From contig JAJUJL010000001.1 in NCBI GenBank assembly GCA_029265355.1, positions 186,001 through 250,000 on the forward strand: DNA of 64,000 bases, read 5' to 3'. The translations under genes were made by a program, and so were the position numbers. The notes beneath the pieces were generated by a model. The model was not told the origin of the DNA, made no database searches, and worked only from the letters and a program-made list of their open reading frames with translations. Positions 53,818 to 64,000 of the stretch are shown here, piece after piece. The DNA is from Chloroflexota bacterium (GTDB lineage: Bacteria; Chloroflexota; Anaerolineae; Anaerolineales; UBA4823). Position 1 is the first letter of the stretch. Every line of letters begins with the position of its first letter.

Positions 53818-55017
53818 ATGGCCGCCCTATCGAGACCCACGTTGCCGCCGCCAACCGAGCGCTTCACATTGCTGGGTTGGCTGCAGAAAAACCTGTTTAA
53901 CTCCTGGTACAACGCCCTGTTGAGCGTGCTGACCGTGGTATTCATCTACTGGATCATCCGCGGTCTGCTGGTTTGGGCAACCAGCGTGGCCGAGTGGCAG
54001 GTGGTGGCGGCCAACCTGCGCCTGTTCCTGGTCGGGCAGTACCCGGTGGATGAGTTGTGGCGGGTGTGGATTTGCCTGTACGTGCTGGCGTTCATTTCTG
54101 GCGCTTCTTATGGATTGTGGTCCAGGGGTGTAGGCGCTTTCGGCATCGCTCTGCTGGCTGGGCCGCTGTTTTTATCAGCGCTGCCCTTCACGCTGAATCT
54201 GCGCCTTTTGATGATCGGGATAGCGGTCACCGGCTTTTTCGGCTGGTTGCTGGCCATGCGTCTGCCCGCCCTGTTTCGCACGCCTGTCACCTGGTCCTGG
54301 GTGCTGTACATGGTCTTTGTGATCTTGATGGTGCGCGGCTTCACCCCCGCAGGTGGTTTCTTGCCGGTAGTGCCCTCCAATTTGTGGGGGGGATTGCTGC
54401 TCACCTTCCTGTTGACCGTGATCGGCATCGTCTTTTCTTTCCCCATCGGAGTAGCCCTGGCGCTGGGGCGGCGCTCGAACCTGCCCATCATGCGCTATTC
54501 CAGCATCGCCTTTATTGAGCTGGTGCGCGGCGTACCCCTAATTACCGTGCTGTTCATGGCGCAATTGATGCTGCCGCTCTTCTTGCCCGCCGGAGTGACC
54601 ATCGACCGCGTGTTGCGCGCCATGGTTGGCATCACCCTGTTCAGCGCTGCTTACCTGGCTGAAAATGTGCGCGGCGGCCTGCAATCCATTCCCAAGGGTC
54701 AGGAAGAAGCCGCCCTTGCCCTGGGCCTGAACGGTTTCCAGCGCATGGCATTGATTATCCTTCCCCAGGCGCTGCGCGCCATTATCCCCATCCTGGTGGG
54801 ACAGTTCATCGCATTGTTCAAAGACACCACCCTGGTGGCTATTGTTGGGCTCTTCGACCTGTTGGGCATTGCCAAGACTGTCCTTGCCCAACCAGAGTTC
54901 ATTGGCCGACAGGCAGAGGTTTTGGCCTTTGTCTCTTTGCTATATTTTATGTTCAGCTATGTCATCTCTTACATCAGCCGGCGCATTGAAGTTGCCCAGG
55001 GCGTCGGCGAGCGTTAG
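53818..55017 (+). CDS. aapM: amino-acid ABC transporter permease (AapM-like)
   Basis: The 399-residue permease starts two bases after aapQ ends. It has several membrane helices, the region [20 protein letters not shown] and the loop [20 protein letters not shown], typical of the inner-membrane subunit of the general amino acid transporter. It pairs with aapQ. Confidence 0.92.
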   Translation: MAALSRPTLPPPTERFTLLGWLQKNLFNSWYNALLSVLTVVFIYWIIRGLLVWATSVAEWQVVAANLRLFLVGQYPVDELWRVWICLYVLAFISGASYGLWSRGVGAFGIALLAGPLFLSALPFTLNLRLLMIGIAVTGFFGWLLAMRLPALFRTPVTWSWVLYMVFVILMVRGFTPAGGFLPVVPSNLWGGLLLTFLLTVIGIVFSFPIGVALALGRRSNLPIMRYSSIAFIELVRGVPLITVLFMAQLMLPLFLPAGVTIDRVLRAMVGITLFSAAYLAENVRGGLQSIPKGQEEAALALGLNGFQRMALIILPQALRAIIPILVGQFIALFKDTTLVAIVGLFDLLGIAKTVLAQPEFIGRQAEVLAFVSLLYFMFSYVISYISRRIEVAQGVGER

Positions 55018-55031
55018 GCCAGGAGGTTTCC

Positions 55032-55796
55032 ATGAGTGAAACAAGTGAAACAGGTTCAGAACAACCCATCATCATTGCCAAAGATGTGCACAAGTGGTAT
55101 GGTCATTTCCATGCCCTGAAAGGTATCAACATGCAGGTGCATAAGGGTGAGGTGATCGTCATCTTTGGTCCATCTGGTTCGGGGAAATCCACCTTCATTC
55201 GCACCATCAACCGCCTGGAAGAACACCAGCGCGGTCAAATCATCGTTGACGGCATCGAGTTGACGCATGACGTGCGCAATATCGAGAAGATTCGCATGGA
55301 AACCGGCATGGTCTTCCAGCAGTTTAACCTCTTCCCACACTTGACGGTGATGCAAAACATCACCCTGGCGCCCATCTGGGTGCGCAAGTGGAAAAAGCAG
55401 AAAGCCGAGGAACTGGCTATGCAACTCCTGGAACGGGTGGGCATTCCAGAGCAGGCTGGCAAATTCCCCGGGCAACTTTCCGGCGGACAGCAACAGCGCG
55501 TGGCAATTGCCCGCGCCCTGGCCATGCAGCCTAAGATCATGCTCTTTGACGAGCCGACCTCCGCCCTTGACCCGGAAATGATCAAGGAAGTGCTGGACGT
55601 GATGATTGAGCTGGCCCGCTCTGGCATGACCATGCTGGTCGTGACGCATGAGATGGGCTTTGCGCGCGCCGTCGCTAATCGCATGTTCTTCTTCGATGAC
55701 GGGCAATTGGTCGAGAGCGGCACGCCCCAGGAAATCTTCAAATCCCCCAAAGAGGACCGCACCAAGCTATTTTTGTCTCAGATCCTGACCCATTAG
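55032..55796 (+). CDS. aapP: amino-acid ABC transporter ATPase (AapP/GlnQ-like)
   Basis: The 254-residue ATPase has Walker [21 protein letters not shown]-loop [17 protein letters not shown], signature [16 protein letters not shown] and Walker [25 protein letters not shown] precedes its ATG. It energises the two permeases. Confidence 0.95.
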   Translation: MSETSETGSEQPIIIAKDVHKWYGHFHALKGINMQVHKGEVIVIFGPSGSGKSTFIRTINRLEEHQRGQIIVDGIELTHDVRNIEKIRMETGMVFQQFNLFPHLTVMQNITLAPIWVRKWKKQKAEELAMQLLERVGIPEQAGKFPGQLSGGQQQRVAIARALAMQPKIMLFDEPTSALDPEMIKEVLDVMIELARSGMTMLVVTHEMGFARAVANRMFFFDDGQLVESGTPQEIFKSPKEDRTKLFLSQILTH

Positions 55797-55809
55797 CTGA
55801 GCACACACG

Positions 55810-57246
<1,437 letters not shown>

Positions 57247-57274
57247 TCAATTTCGGCTTTCTCAATCGCCGGCG

Positions 57275-57305
57275 GACCTGGCAGGTGTAACTGCCAGGTC
57301 TTTTT
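57275..57305 (+). terminator. intrinsic terminator after the decarboxylase gene
   Basis: GACCTGGCAG (57275-57284) pairs perfectly with CTGCCAGGTC (57291-57300) and TTTTT follows. Confidence 0.95.
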
Positions 57306-57528
57306 GTCGTTATCAAGATTGCAATTCTAAATAGTTAATAACGAATTCACAACACAATACATTCGTCCTACCAGACCATGACATTTATCACGTGACAATA
57401 CGACAATTTTATTGTAATTTGTTATGGTATCGCAATTATTATACAGGGTGTGACATTTTCTGGATCGCGAATCGTTTGATCCGATGGACTGACACGATTG
57501 GAATGACCTTTTTGGGAAGGAACCTGTG
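57306..57528. other. AT-rich upstream region with TCACGTGA palindrome
   Basis: This 223-bp stretch is much more AT-rich than its surroundings. It has an 8-bp palindrome TCACGTGA at 57388-57395 and possible promoters such as TTGTTA with a TATACA-like box near 57437. It lies upstream of the cohesin-domain gene; no other gene is seen. Confidence 0.5.
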
Positions 57529-58227
57529 ATGAGCATTTTTCGCCGATGCGCCCGAATTGTCCCGCTTTTCTTGATCTCGTTGATATTTGCTTTGCCTGTG
57601 CGCGCCCAAAGCGCCCGGCTGCACACCGATCCGCTTTCTCTGGAGATCAAAGCTGGCGCCCAGGGTAACATATCCATCGTCTTTGACCATGTTGAGCAAT
57701 TATATGGGCTGGAGATTCACCTGAGCTTCGATCCGGCAGTCATCCAGGTGATGGATGCTAACGCATCCATTGACGGCGTCCAGGTCTCCCGGGCTGCCTG
57801 GCTCGAGGATGCCCTCATTGCGGTGAACAAGGTCGATAACGATCAGGGTGTGATCGATTTCGCCGCCACGCTGCTGCGCCCAGCCCAGCCGGTCAGTGGG
57901 CGCAAAACCGTGCTCACCGTTCGCCTGCAGGGAGTGACGGAAGGCACCACCCGGCTTTCGATCGAAGACGCGAGCCTGGTCAACTACGAAGGCATGATGA
58001 TCCCCACCGAGATACAATCGGGTTTCATCAACATCACCTCCGGCGGGAAACTTCCGACACTTGGATTGGGCGGCCAGCCTGCCGAGTCCAGGGAAAATGC
58101 TGCACAACCGGAGGATGCGATCGACACAGCGCAATTGCTGACCCTGGTGGTGGTCTTTATGGTAGTTCTAACCCTGGTGAGCAGCGTTGTCCTCCTCACA
58201 GCTCAGCAGCGCCGCCAGGGAACATAA
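57529..58227 (+). CDS. exported cohesin-domain protein with C-terminal membrane anchor
   Basis: With the ATG at 57529 and AAGGAA upstream the product is 232 residues; a GTG at 57526 is also possible. It has a signal peptide (IVPLFLISLIFALPVRAQS), a cohesin-type beta sandwich (LEIKAGAQGNISIVFDHVEQ, YGLEIHLSFDPAVIQVMDAN, VIDFAATLLRPAQPVSG, KTVLTVRLQGVTEGTT), and a C-terminal transmembrane helix (LLTLVVVFMVVLTLVSSVVL). Cohesin-like domains bind dockerins in cellulosomes but are also common as stand-alone adhesion modules; no dockerin is in this window. Confidence 0.82.
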   Translation: MSIFRRCARIVPLFLISLIFALPVRAQSARLHTDPLSLEIKAGAQGNISIVFDHVEQLYGLEIHLSFDPAVIQVMDANASIDGVQVSRAAWLEDALIAVNKVDNDQGVIDFAATLLRPAQPVSGRKTVLTVRLQGVTEGTTRLSIEDASLVNYEGMMIPTEIQSGFINITSGGKLPTLGLGGQPAESRENAAQPEDAIDTAQLLTLVVVFMVVLTLVSSVVLLTAQQRRQGT

Positions 58228-58308
58228 TCATCGCCTGGCGCTGAACCCGGTTTCACAAACCGCCTTCGTGCTGGACAAACTGAACACCGAAGGCGCAAAA
58301 TATCGGGT

Positions 58309-60180
58309 ATGATTACGGCATGCCCTCCCTTTTACCCCGTCCTCGATCAGATATTAACTGGATTGCAGCATTTGGACACGGTTCAAGAGCATCAGCTAGA
58401 ACGCAATTTGACACGCCTGCAAACCCGTCTGCAGCGCCTGCAGCGCCTTGACCGGCGTTTCTCCTGGTATCGCCTGGCGGTGCTGCTATGCGGGCTGGCG
58501 CTTGTCTGGCTCGGCGCGGCATACCTGCCTATCGCCTACACGCGCTGGCTCGTTCTCCTGGCGTTGCTCTCGTTTGCCAGCGTCGTCTTCCTGCATCGAC
58601 GCCTGGATCACTGGCGCGCCAGGCTTTCCGCCTGGCGCGAAGCGCGCGCTGAAGACCTGGCGCGCCTGCGCCTGGATTGGGAGCACATCCCGCAGCCAGT
58701 CATTCAGAGAGCGGCTTCACCCCTGGAAATCGACCTGGATTTGAGCGGGCCCTTCTCACTGCATCGCTTGATCGACCAGTGCGTCTCGCAAGAGGGCAGC
58801 CGACTCCTGGCAGATTGGCTTGCCAATACTGCGCCCGATCCGGCGCAGATCAGCATTCGACAAACCCAGGTGCGCGAGATGGCGGCTGCCCGGCGCTTCC
58901 GCCAGCGGTTTCATCTCAAGATGAAGCTGGTCTCCAGCGAACAGCTGCGCGGCGCAGGCTTACTGGATTGGCTGCAGGTAGCGTACCAGTCCAGGCAAGC
59001 GCTGCGTCTGCTGGGAGCGGCAAGCTTGCTGGTGATCCTGAACCTCAGCCTGTTCATCCTGAACAGCCGTGGTCTTCTGCCAGCCTATTGGCCGGTGACG
59101 CTCTTGATCTACCTGGCATTCTACTTTTTCAGCGCTGGCAGCCTGAAGCCCTTTTTGGAAGCCGTGGTGGATCTGGACCGCGAGCTGGATAAACTCGTCA
59201 TCCTGCTTCACCACGTGGAAGGAGCAAACTTAGCGCGCTTTCCACACCTGGCGGAGCTTTGCGCGCCTTTGCGAGGCGAGGCCAGCCAGCCATCAGCCTA
59301 TATCCGCCAGATCAAGCTGGTCACTGCAGGCGTTGGATTGCGCATGAACCTGGTATTGGGCTTATTGATCAATCTTGTGCTGCCGTGGGATTTCTTGTTT
59401 GCCTGGCTGGCAGGCTTGCTGCGCCAGCGGGCGGCGCGCCTGCTGCCAGCCTGGCTGGAGACCATTTATCATCTGGATGGGCTGGCCTCGCTAGGCGCCT
59501 TTGCCGACCTGCACCCGGATTATGCCTATCCCAGGGTTACTTCACAACCGACGCCGCCCTTTGAAGCTGTTGCTCTGGGTCACCCGCTCATCCCTGCAAC
59601 ACGCCGGGTGTGCAACGATTTCGCCGTTTCCGAGCTGGGCCAGGTGTTCCTGATCACCGGCTCGAACATGGCGGGTAAAAGCACTTTTATTCGCGCGGTT
59701 GGGTTGAACCTCTGCCTGGCCTATGCCGGCGCGCCGGTTTGCGCGACCGCATTGCAAACTGCAGCCTTCCGCCTGCACACCTGCATCCGCATTTCCGATT
59801 CGATCACAGATGGTTTCTCATATTTTTACGCGGAGGTGAAATGCCTGCACAGTCTCCTCGAAAAAATTCGCAGCGCACATTCGCTTCCGGTGTTATACCT
59901 GATCGATGAAATTTACCGCGGCACCAATAACCGCGAGCGCTTTCAGGGCAGCCGAGCGCTCATCCGGGCGCTGTCTGGAGCTCACGGACTGGGACTGATC
60001 GCCACCCATGACCTGGAATTGGCCAGCCTTGAAAAGGATCATCCTGAAATTCACAACGTCCACTTCCGCGACCGGGTAGAAGAGGGGAAGCTGGTCTTCG
60101 ATTATCTCATCCATCCCGGGCCATGCCCCACAACCAATGCATTAAGGATTATGCAATTAGAAGGTTTACCGGTACAATAA
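58309..60180 (+). CDS. membrane-associated MutS-family ATPase
   Basis: The 623-residue frame has two hydrophobic segments near residues 50-95 (LAVLLCGLALVWLGAAYLPI, LVLLALLSFASVVFL) and two more near 235-275, a helical middle, and a C-terminal MutS ATPase: ITGSNMAGKSTFIRAVGLNL, DSITDGFSYFYAEVKCLHSL, LYLIDEIYRGTNNRERFQGS, and LIATHDLELASLEKDHPE. It lacks the mismatch-recognition domain. A mismatch-repair role is not supported; the protein could act at the membrane in DNA or stress response. The start is uncertain (ATG 58309, no RBS). Confidence 0.82.
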   Translation: MITACPPFYPVLDQILTGLQHLDTVQEHQLERNLTRLQTRLQRLQRLDRRFSWYRLAVLLCGLALVWLGAAYLPIAYTRWLVLLALLSFASVVFLHRRLDHWRARLSAWREARAEDLARLRLDWEHIPQPVIQRAASPLEIDLDLSGPFSLHRLIDQCVSQEGSRLLADWLANTAPDPAQISIRQTQVREMAAARRFRQRFHLKMKLVSSEQLRGAGLLDWLQVAYQSRQALRLLGAASLLVILNLSLFILNSRGLLPAYWPVTLLIYLAFYFFSAGSLKPFLEAVVDLDRELDKLVILLHHVEGANLARFPHLAELCAPLRGEASQPSAYIRQIKLVTAGVGLRMNLVLGLLINLVLPWDFLFAWLAGLLRQRAARLLPAWLETIYHLDGLASLGAFADLHPDYAYPRVTSQPTPPFEAVALGHPLIPATRRVCNDFAVSELGQVFLITGSNMAGKSTFIRAVGLNLCLAYAGAPVCATALQTAAFRLHTCIRISDSITDGFSYFYAEVKCLHSLLEKIRSAHSLPVLYLIDEIYRGTNNRERFQGSRALIRALSGAHGLGLIATHDLELASLEKDHPEIHNVHFRDRVEEGKLVFDYLIHPGPCPTTNALRIMQLEGLPVQ

Positions 60181-60187
60181 GGGTCTT

Positions 60188-61387
60188 ATGGATACCACAG
60201 CAGCTGAAAGCCAGCCAACAAGCCTACCCAAAAGCCAGGTCAGCCAGTCCACCTTCGACGCCGGGCAGGTGACCACGGTTGTTAGCGGTCATTTCATTCA
60301 TGATACGTATACCGCCTTCGTCTCGCCGCTCTTGCCGGTTATCATCGAGCGCCTGTCGCTGAGCCTCACACAGGCCGGATCGCTCAACGCCATCTTACAG
60401 TTCCCCGCCTTGATCAACCCGCTCATTGGATACCTGGCAGACCGGGTAAGCTTGCGCTACTTCGTGATTTTTGCCCCAGCAGTTACCGGTACGCTGATCA
60501 GCGTCATGGGATTGACCCATTCCTATTGGGCATTGGCGGTGCTGTTTTTCGTCACTGGCATCAGCACGGCTGCCTTTCATGCGCCTGCGCCAGCAATGAT
60601 CGCCCACGTCTCAGGCAACCAGGTTGGCAAGGGCATGGGCTGGTTCATGGCGGCGGGTGAGTTGGGTCGTACTGTTGGCCCGCTCATGGCAGTTTGGGCT
60701 GTTTCGCTGTGGGGATTGGATGGCTTTTGGCGCATGTTGCTCTTGGGATGGGCCGCCAGCCTGATCATGTATTGGCGCCTGCAAAACACTGCTGCCCGCC
60801 CCCAAGTGCCAGCGCGACTGCGAGAGATCCTGCCCGCCCTGGGGCGATTGTTCCTGCCGCTGGCGATCCTTTCCCTGTTTCGCAACTTCCTCGTGGACAG
60901 CCTGACCACTTACTTGCCCACCTACCTGAACCAGAGCGGTTCCAGCCTGCTGGTAGCTGGCGGGGCGCTTTCGATCCTGGAGCTTGCCGGCGTAGCAGGC
61001 GCACTCACCGTCGGCGCATTGAGCGACCGGCTGGGACGCAAAGTGGTGCTGGCAGCCAATGCCGTATTGGGCGCGATCCTGATGCTGGTGCTGTTGAATG
61101 TCAGCGGATGGCTAATGGTTCCGTCACTGCTGGCGCTGGGTTTCGTCGCCCTCTCCAGCCAGCCGGTGATGCTGACCATCGTCCAGGATTGCCTGCCGCG
61201 CCACCGGGCTGTGGGGAACGGTTTGTTTATGACGATTGCTTTCTTGCTGCGACCGATCTCCATCCTTGGGATTGGCTTTTTGGGAGATCACTTCGGCTTA
61301 AGTTCTGCCTTCTATGCCAGCGCCCTGATCTCGCTGCTGGCCATCCCGGCGGTAATTGCCCTTCCCCACCATTCGGTCATCAAATAA
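60188..61387 (+). CDS. MFS transporter, fosmidomycin-resistance (Fsr)-like
   Basis: The 399-residue protein has about 12 transmembrane segments. VVSGHFIHDTYTAFVSPLLP and ADRVSLRYFVIFAPAVTGTL, with TGISTAAFHAPAPAMIAHVS and GALSDRLGRKVVLAANAVLG, match the Fsr branch. It exports fosmidomycin or similar compounds in E. coli; the natural substrate here is unknown. It begins seven bases after the MutS-like gene and overlaps the convergent MATE/ANKH gene by 8 bp. Confidence 0.85.
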   Translation: MDTTAAESQPTSLPKSQVSQSTFDAGQVTTVVSGHFIHDTYTAFVSPLLPVIIERLSLSLTQAGSLNAILQFPALINPLIGYLADRVSLRYFVIFAPAVTGTLISVMGLTHSYWALAVLFFVTGISTAAFHAPAPAMIAHVSGNQVGKGMGWFMAAGELGRTVGPLMAVWAVSLWGLDGFWRMLLLGWAASLIMYWRLQNTAARPQVPARLREILPALGRLFLPLAILSLFRNFLVDSLTTYLPTYLNQSGSSLLVAGGALSILELAGVAGALTVGALSDRLGRKVVLAANAVLGAILMLVLLNVSGWLMVPSLLALGFVALSSQPVMLTIVQDCLPRHRAVGNGLFMTIAFLLRPISILGIGFLGDHFGLSSAFYASALISLLAIPAVIALPHHSVIK

Positions 61388-62777
61388 CGGTTGCCGGTTC
61401 GCCGCCAGTCGCTTCGAGTTGCGCATCGCGTTGCTGAATGGATTGCCACACACTCCGACTGCGCTGCCACAGCCAGATGGTTTGCGCCAGCGTACTGAAT
61501 ACCAGGCTAAACAATCCAACAAACAGGCCCGTAAAGCGTCCAAGCGCTACGCCGCTTACCAGCAGGGCCGCATTGACCACCAGGTAAATGGCGACCGACT
61601 CGGTCACACCTTGCGTGCGCCGGCCGTGCAGAATCAGACCCTGGTATAGACTCTGCAGCACCGACAGCGCAGGCAGCGGCAGCGCCAACCACAGGGCATT
61701 TTGCGCCAGGGTCGCCAGGTTGTCTGGCAGCGCAGAAATTGTGCGGAACCACACCTCCGAAAGTGGAGTAGCCGCCACCATTAGCAGCAGCACGCTCAGC
61801 GTCAATGTCAGCAAGACTGCAAACCGCCTCAGCAGGCGGGATGAGCCTGCCTGGTCGAGTAGAGCCACAACCACTTCATTGTAAGCCACGCCGGCGCTGC
61901 GAAAAAGAAAAATGAGCCCAGAAATCACCGGCCAAACAGCCAGCGACTCGAGCGCCAGGGGCATGCGGCTGAGCGCCGCGCTGCCGATCGGTTGCGCCAG
62001 CAGTGTCATCAGCGAGGTCATCGCCAGCGGTATATAAAAATCGAGAAAGCTGCGCAGCGTGATCTGCTGGCTGGAGGGCGGAGCCGGGCGCACCTCGCTG
62101 CGCAGCACAGGGCGCACCACCATCGCCACAAAAATCGCCTCCACCGTCACACCCACCGACATCGCCATGGTAGCCACCACAATTCCAGGCAGGTTTCCCA
62201 GGGCATAGCCGACCAGCAGCATCGTGAGATTCGCGCCCAGGCGTACCAATGTCCCTGCGCCGACGATGCGGGAATGTCTGAAACGAATCAACACACCCTG
62301 GTGAAAACGCCGGTAGGCGATAGCCCAGGTCCAGGGTGTCATGATCTGCAATCCAACACGGGCCGGTTCGATGATCTCAATCGGCACGCCCAGCACATCG
62401 CCCACCAGCACATCATAGAGCGGTGTGAAAGCCACCACGACGTGCAAAACCGTCAGGGCAAAGCCAGTTCTCATCATATAACTGCGCAGCCGGGTATAGG
62501 CCTGCCAATCTTTGCTTAGTGCAGTCGAAGCGGCCAGCAACATAATGACCGGCGACTCGATGATCAATGCCATCGGAAAAACCACACCGCCATAAGCAGC
62601 CAGGTGCACCTCCGGATCGGGAAGGCGCGCCACAACCGCGCTCAAGGCGGGCATCTCAGCGCCCATCAAGATCCAGGATAAAGCCAGCGGCCACCAGGTC
62701 GCAAATACGCTCCCAAGCCCAGACGCACGAATGATTTTCATGGTGATTTTGGTCTGACTCGCATTCCTTGTTGACAT
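61380..62777 (-). CDS. MATE/ANKH-like multi-pass membrane transporter
   Basis: The likely start is ATG 62777, with AGGG upstream, giving 465 residues and about 12 transmembrane segments. The two halves show repeat-like MATE features (WWPLALSWILMGAEMPALSA, FYIPLAMTSLMTLLAQPIGS), and the first-half insert (HQGVLIRFRHSRIVGAGTLV) recalls the progressive ankylosis (ANKH) branch. No substrate can be read. A weak promoter TATACT (62796-62791) precedes it, in a divergent region shared with the LysE gene. Confidence 0.7.
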   Translation of the reverse strand: MSTRNASQTKITMKIIRASGLGSVFATWWPLALSWILMGAEMPALSAVVARLPDPEVHLAAYGGVVFPMALIIESPVIMLLAASTALSKDWQAYTRLRSYMMRTGFALTVLHVVVAFTPLYDVLVGDVLGVPIEIIEPARVGLQIMTPWTWAIAYRRFHQGVLIRFRHSRIVGAGTLVRLGANLTMLLVGYALGNLPGIVVATMAMSVGVTVEAIFVAMVVRPVLRSEVRPAPPSSQQITLRSFLDFYIPLAMTSLMTLLAQPIGSAALSRMPLALESLAVWPVISGLIFLFRSAGVAYNEVVVALLDQAGSSRLLRRFAVLLTLTLSVLLLMVAATPLSEVWFRTISALPDNLATLAQNALWLALPLPALSVLQSLYQGLILHGRRTQGVTESVAIYLVVNAALLVSGVALGRFTGLFVGLFSLVFSTLAQTIWLWQRSRSVWQSIQQRDAQLEATGGEPATVI

Positions 62778-62871
62778 GCAGCAACCCTGAAGTATAGCAC
62801 CAATCACATCCCTTAAATCAAGCTCGATAACCTCGCCTGGCAACAAGGGTGTAGAAGCCACGCATTTCGGC

Positions 62872-62877
62872 TATAAT
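62872..62877 (+). promoter_or_regulatory. -10 box giving a probable leaderless LysE start
   Basis: TATAAT ends six bases before the GTG at 62884, and no ribosome-binding site is present. The -35 is weak. Confidence 0.5.
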
Positions 62878-62883
62878 CGCCAC

Positions 62884-63525
62884 GTGGAACTCGCGCCTCA
62901 GATGTACCTGTTGCAAGGCATCGCCCTGGGAATCACCGCGGCTGGCTCGCCCGGCCCATTCCAGGCATACCTGATTAGCCTGGGTCTTTCCGGTAATTGG
63001 CGGCGCGGCCTGGCAGCCTCATTTGCTCCGCTGATCAGCGATGCGATGATTGTGACCATCATTATGCTGCTGCTCAGTCGCCTGCCGCCAACGTTCTTGC
63101 GCGTGGTTGGTCTGGTAGGCGGCTTTTTTTCCCTCTACCTGGCATGGGGGCTGTTCAAAACCTGGCGCACGGCAAGCTCAGACATCCTCGAGAACTCCGG
63201 CATTGATCACAGCATGAGCCTTTGGAAGACGCTCTGGCAGGCTGTGCTGCTGAACTCATTGTCACCTGGACCCTACACATTCTGGACGCTGGTTAACGGT
63301 CCGCTGGTATTGGAAGCGCTGCGTTCTTCAGCCCTGCATGGGCTGGCTTTCCTGGTGGGATTCTATGGCCTGTTTATTATCAGCAACATCCTGGTTATGT
63401 TGCTGTTTCTCCAGGCGCGACGGCTCGGACCGCAGAGCACACGCATGATGAAGCTGTTGAGCACCTTGATCCTGGCTGGTTTTGGCCTGTTCCTGATCGG
63501 GCGCGCCCTGCTGCGTGCAGGATGA
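62884..63525 (+). CDS. LysE-family exporter
   Basis: The 213-residue protein starts at a GTG directly after the TATAAT box. It has six hydrophobic segments and the LysE/RhtB motifs AAGSPGPFQAYLISLGLSG near the N-terminus and NSLSPGPYTFWTLVNG in the middle. These exporters release amino acids, homoserine lactones or other solutes. The substrate is unknown. Neighbouring amino acid uptake genes are 6 kb away and do not prove a link. Confidence 0.88.
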   Translation: MELAPQMYLLQGIALGITAAGSPGPFQAYLISLGLSGNWRRGLAASFAPLISDAMIVTIIMLLLSRLPPTFLRVVGLVGGFFSLYLAWGLFKTWRTASSDILENSGIDHSMSLWKTLWQAVLLNSLSPGPYTFWTLVNGPLVLEALRSSALHGLAFLVGFYGLFIISNILVMLLFLQARRLGPQSTRMMKLLSTLILAGFGLFLIGRALLRAG

Positions 63526-63647
63526 GCCATCGCAGAAAAGAAGATCCCGAATGCTTCGCCCAGCAGGATACGGCAAGCCAGGCATTGCAGGCCGGGCGCT
63601 TGCATTGCGCGCTGTGCGTGAGGAAGCAAAGCAGACGGAATTGGTGC

Positions 63648-63653
63648 TATAAT
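63648..63653 (+). promoter_or_regulatory. -10 box of the SRPBCC gene
   Basis: TATAAT lies 38 bp before the ATG at 63692. The -35 is not clear. Confidence 0.45.
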
Positions 63654-63691
63654 TTGTCTTCTGAGGCAGGTGTCAGGAATAAGGAGCAAGC

Positions 63692-64000
63692 ATGTTAACC
63701 GATTCTCCGGTATTGCGGTACGAACTCAAGATTCAGGTTCCAGCGCGCCAGGTCTACCAGGCTTTTACGAATTCCACCTGGCTGCGCGAATGGTTCTGCG
63801 AGATTGCCACGGTGAATCCCAAGCCCGGCGGTCATCTTTTTATGGCATGGAACAACGGTTTTTTCGCCGCTGGCAGTTACACAGAGCTGGTGAGAGACCA
63901 ACTTGTGGCGTTTACCTGGCAAGGGCGCGGTGAACCAGCCCCCACCTGGATCAAAGTTGCCATCAGCCCTCAAAACGGCGCTTCCCGCGTCATCATCGAG
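63692..64000 (+). CDS. SRPBCC/AHSA1-like protein (3' end beyond window)
   Basis: The frame opens at ATG 63692 with AAGGAG five bases upstream and runs to the last base, 103 codons. The residues VLRYELKIQVPARQVYQAFT, NSTWLREWFCEIATVNPKPG, GHLFMAWNNGFFAAGSYTEL and VRDQLVAFTWQGRGEP follow the START/Bet v1-like fold of AHSA1 domains, with WLREWF after the first helix. Ligand or partner is unknown. Truncated by the window end. Confidence 0.8.
   Translation, partial: MLTDSPVLRYELKIQVPARQVYQAFTNSTWLREWFCEIATVNPKPGGHLFMAWNNGFFAAGSYTELVRDQLVAFTWQGRGEPAPTWIKVAISPQNGASRVIIE

Noticed and set aside
58308-58322. TATGAT-N6-ATG as a leaderless start of the MutS-like gene
   Set aside because: The ATG at 58320 is out of frame with the MutS-like protein, so it cannot be its start; only the upstream frame at 58309 or an internal TTG fits.

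Overview
The window reads as a chromosomal segment of a Chloroflexota bacterium, probably of the Anaerolineae. The evidence is moderately high GC, exported proteins carrying Thr/Pro-rich linkers, coenzyme F420 genes, a mevalonate kinase next to an isopentenyl phosphate kinase, and a DNA topoisomerase I with an extra N-terminal zinc ribbon. No rRNA, tRNA, CRISPR array, transposase, integrase or prophage gene was seen. The taxonomic placement is inference from gene content.

Layout. 1-9265 (all minus) holds an F420 set (cofD cut by the window edge, a pyrophosphatase-like/nitroreductase fusion, cofE, npdG), preceded by a molybdenum hydroxylase set (YgfM-like FAD subunit, XdhD-like fused Fe-S/Mo subunit, Nudix hydrolase, SsnA amidohydrolase). 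9483-12173 (plus) is an isoprenoid set: UbiA-family transferase, mevalonate kinase, isopentenyl phosphate kinase. A repeat-rich spacer (12174-12704) leads to a dGTPase-like protein and greA. 14482-22907 (minus) has a membrane protein with its own promoter and a seven-gene housekeeping operon ffh-rpsP-khpA-rimM-dprA-manC-topA. 23367-35084 (plus) has degV, a ParB/SerK-like protein, a small unknown gene, a heterodimeric ABC exporter, an anchored beta-propeller protein, an M23 lipoprotein, recA with a LexA-type box in its promoter, and a lipoprotein with an NBR1-like Ig domain.

35135-38608 (minus) is a SAM by-product recycling set (mtnA, adenosine kinase, ahcY). 38900-42334 (plus) has a TPR/lytic transglycosylase and an RlmI-like methyltransferase. 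A lone peptide-type binding protein and secG (minus) follow, then a PHP phosphoesterase and uvrB (plus). 47813-50668 is a compact regulatory unit: a four-copy 11-bp operator, a methionine-rich exported protein, and a response regulator/sensor kinase pair whose sensor loop is also methionine-rich. 50685-57246 has ybaK, a general amino-acid ABC transporter (SBP, two permeases, ATPase) and a PLP aromatic amino-acid decarboxylase. The end has a cohesin-domain protein, a membrane-bound MutS-like ATPase, an MFS exporter, a MATE/ANKH-like transporter, a LysE exporter and a partial SRPBCC protein.

Regulatory themes: several genes appear leaderless (a -10 box 6-7 nt before the start codon, no Shine-Dalgarno), most clearly the transglycosylase at 38900. 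Hairpins sit at or near the predicted 5' ends of the ffh, greA and mtnA transcripts. A short hairpin repeat with compensated stem changes occurs twice in intergenic DNA. Many start codons are GTG or TTG.
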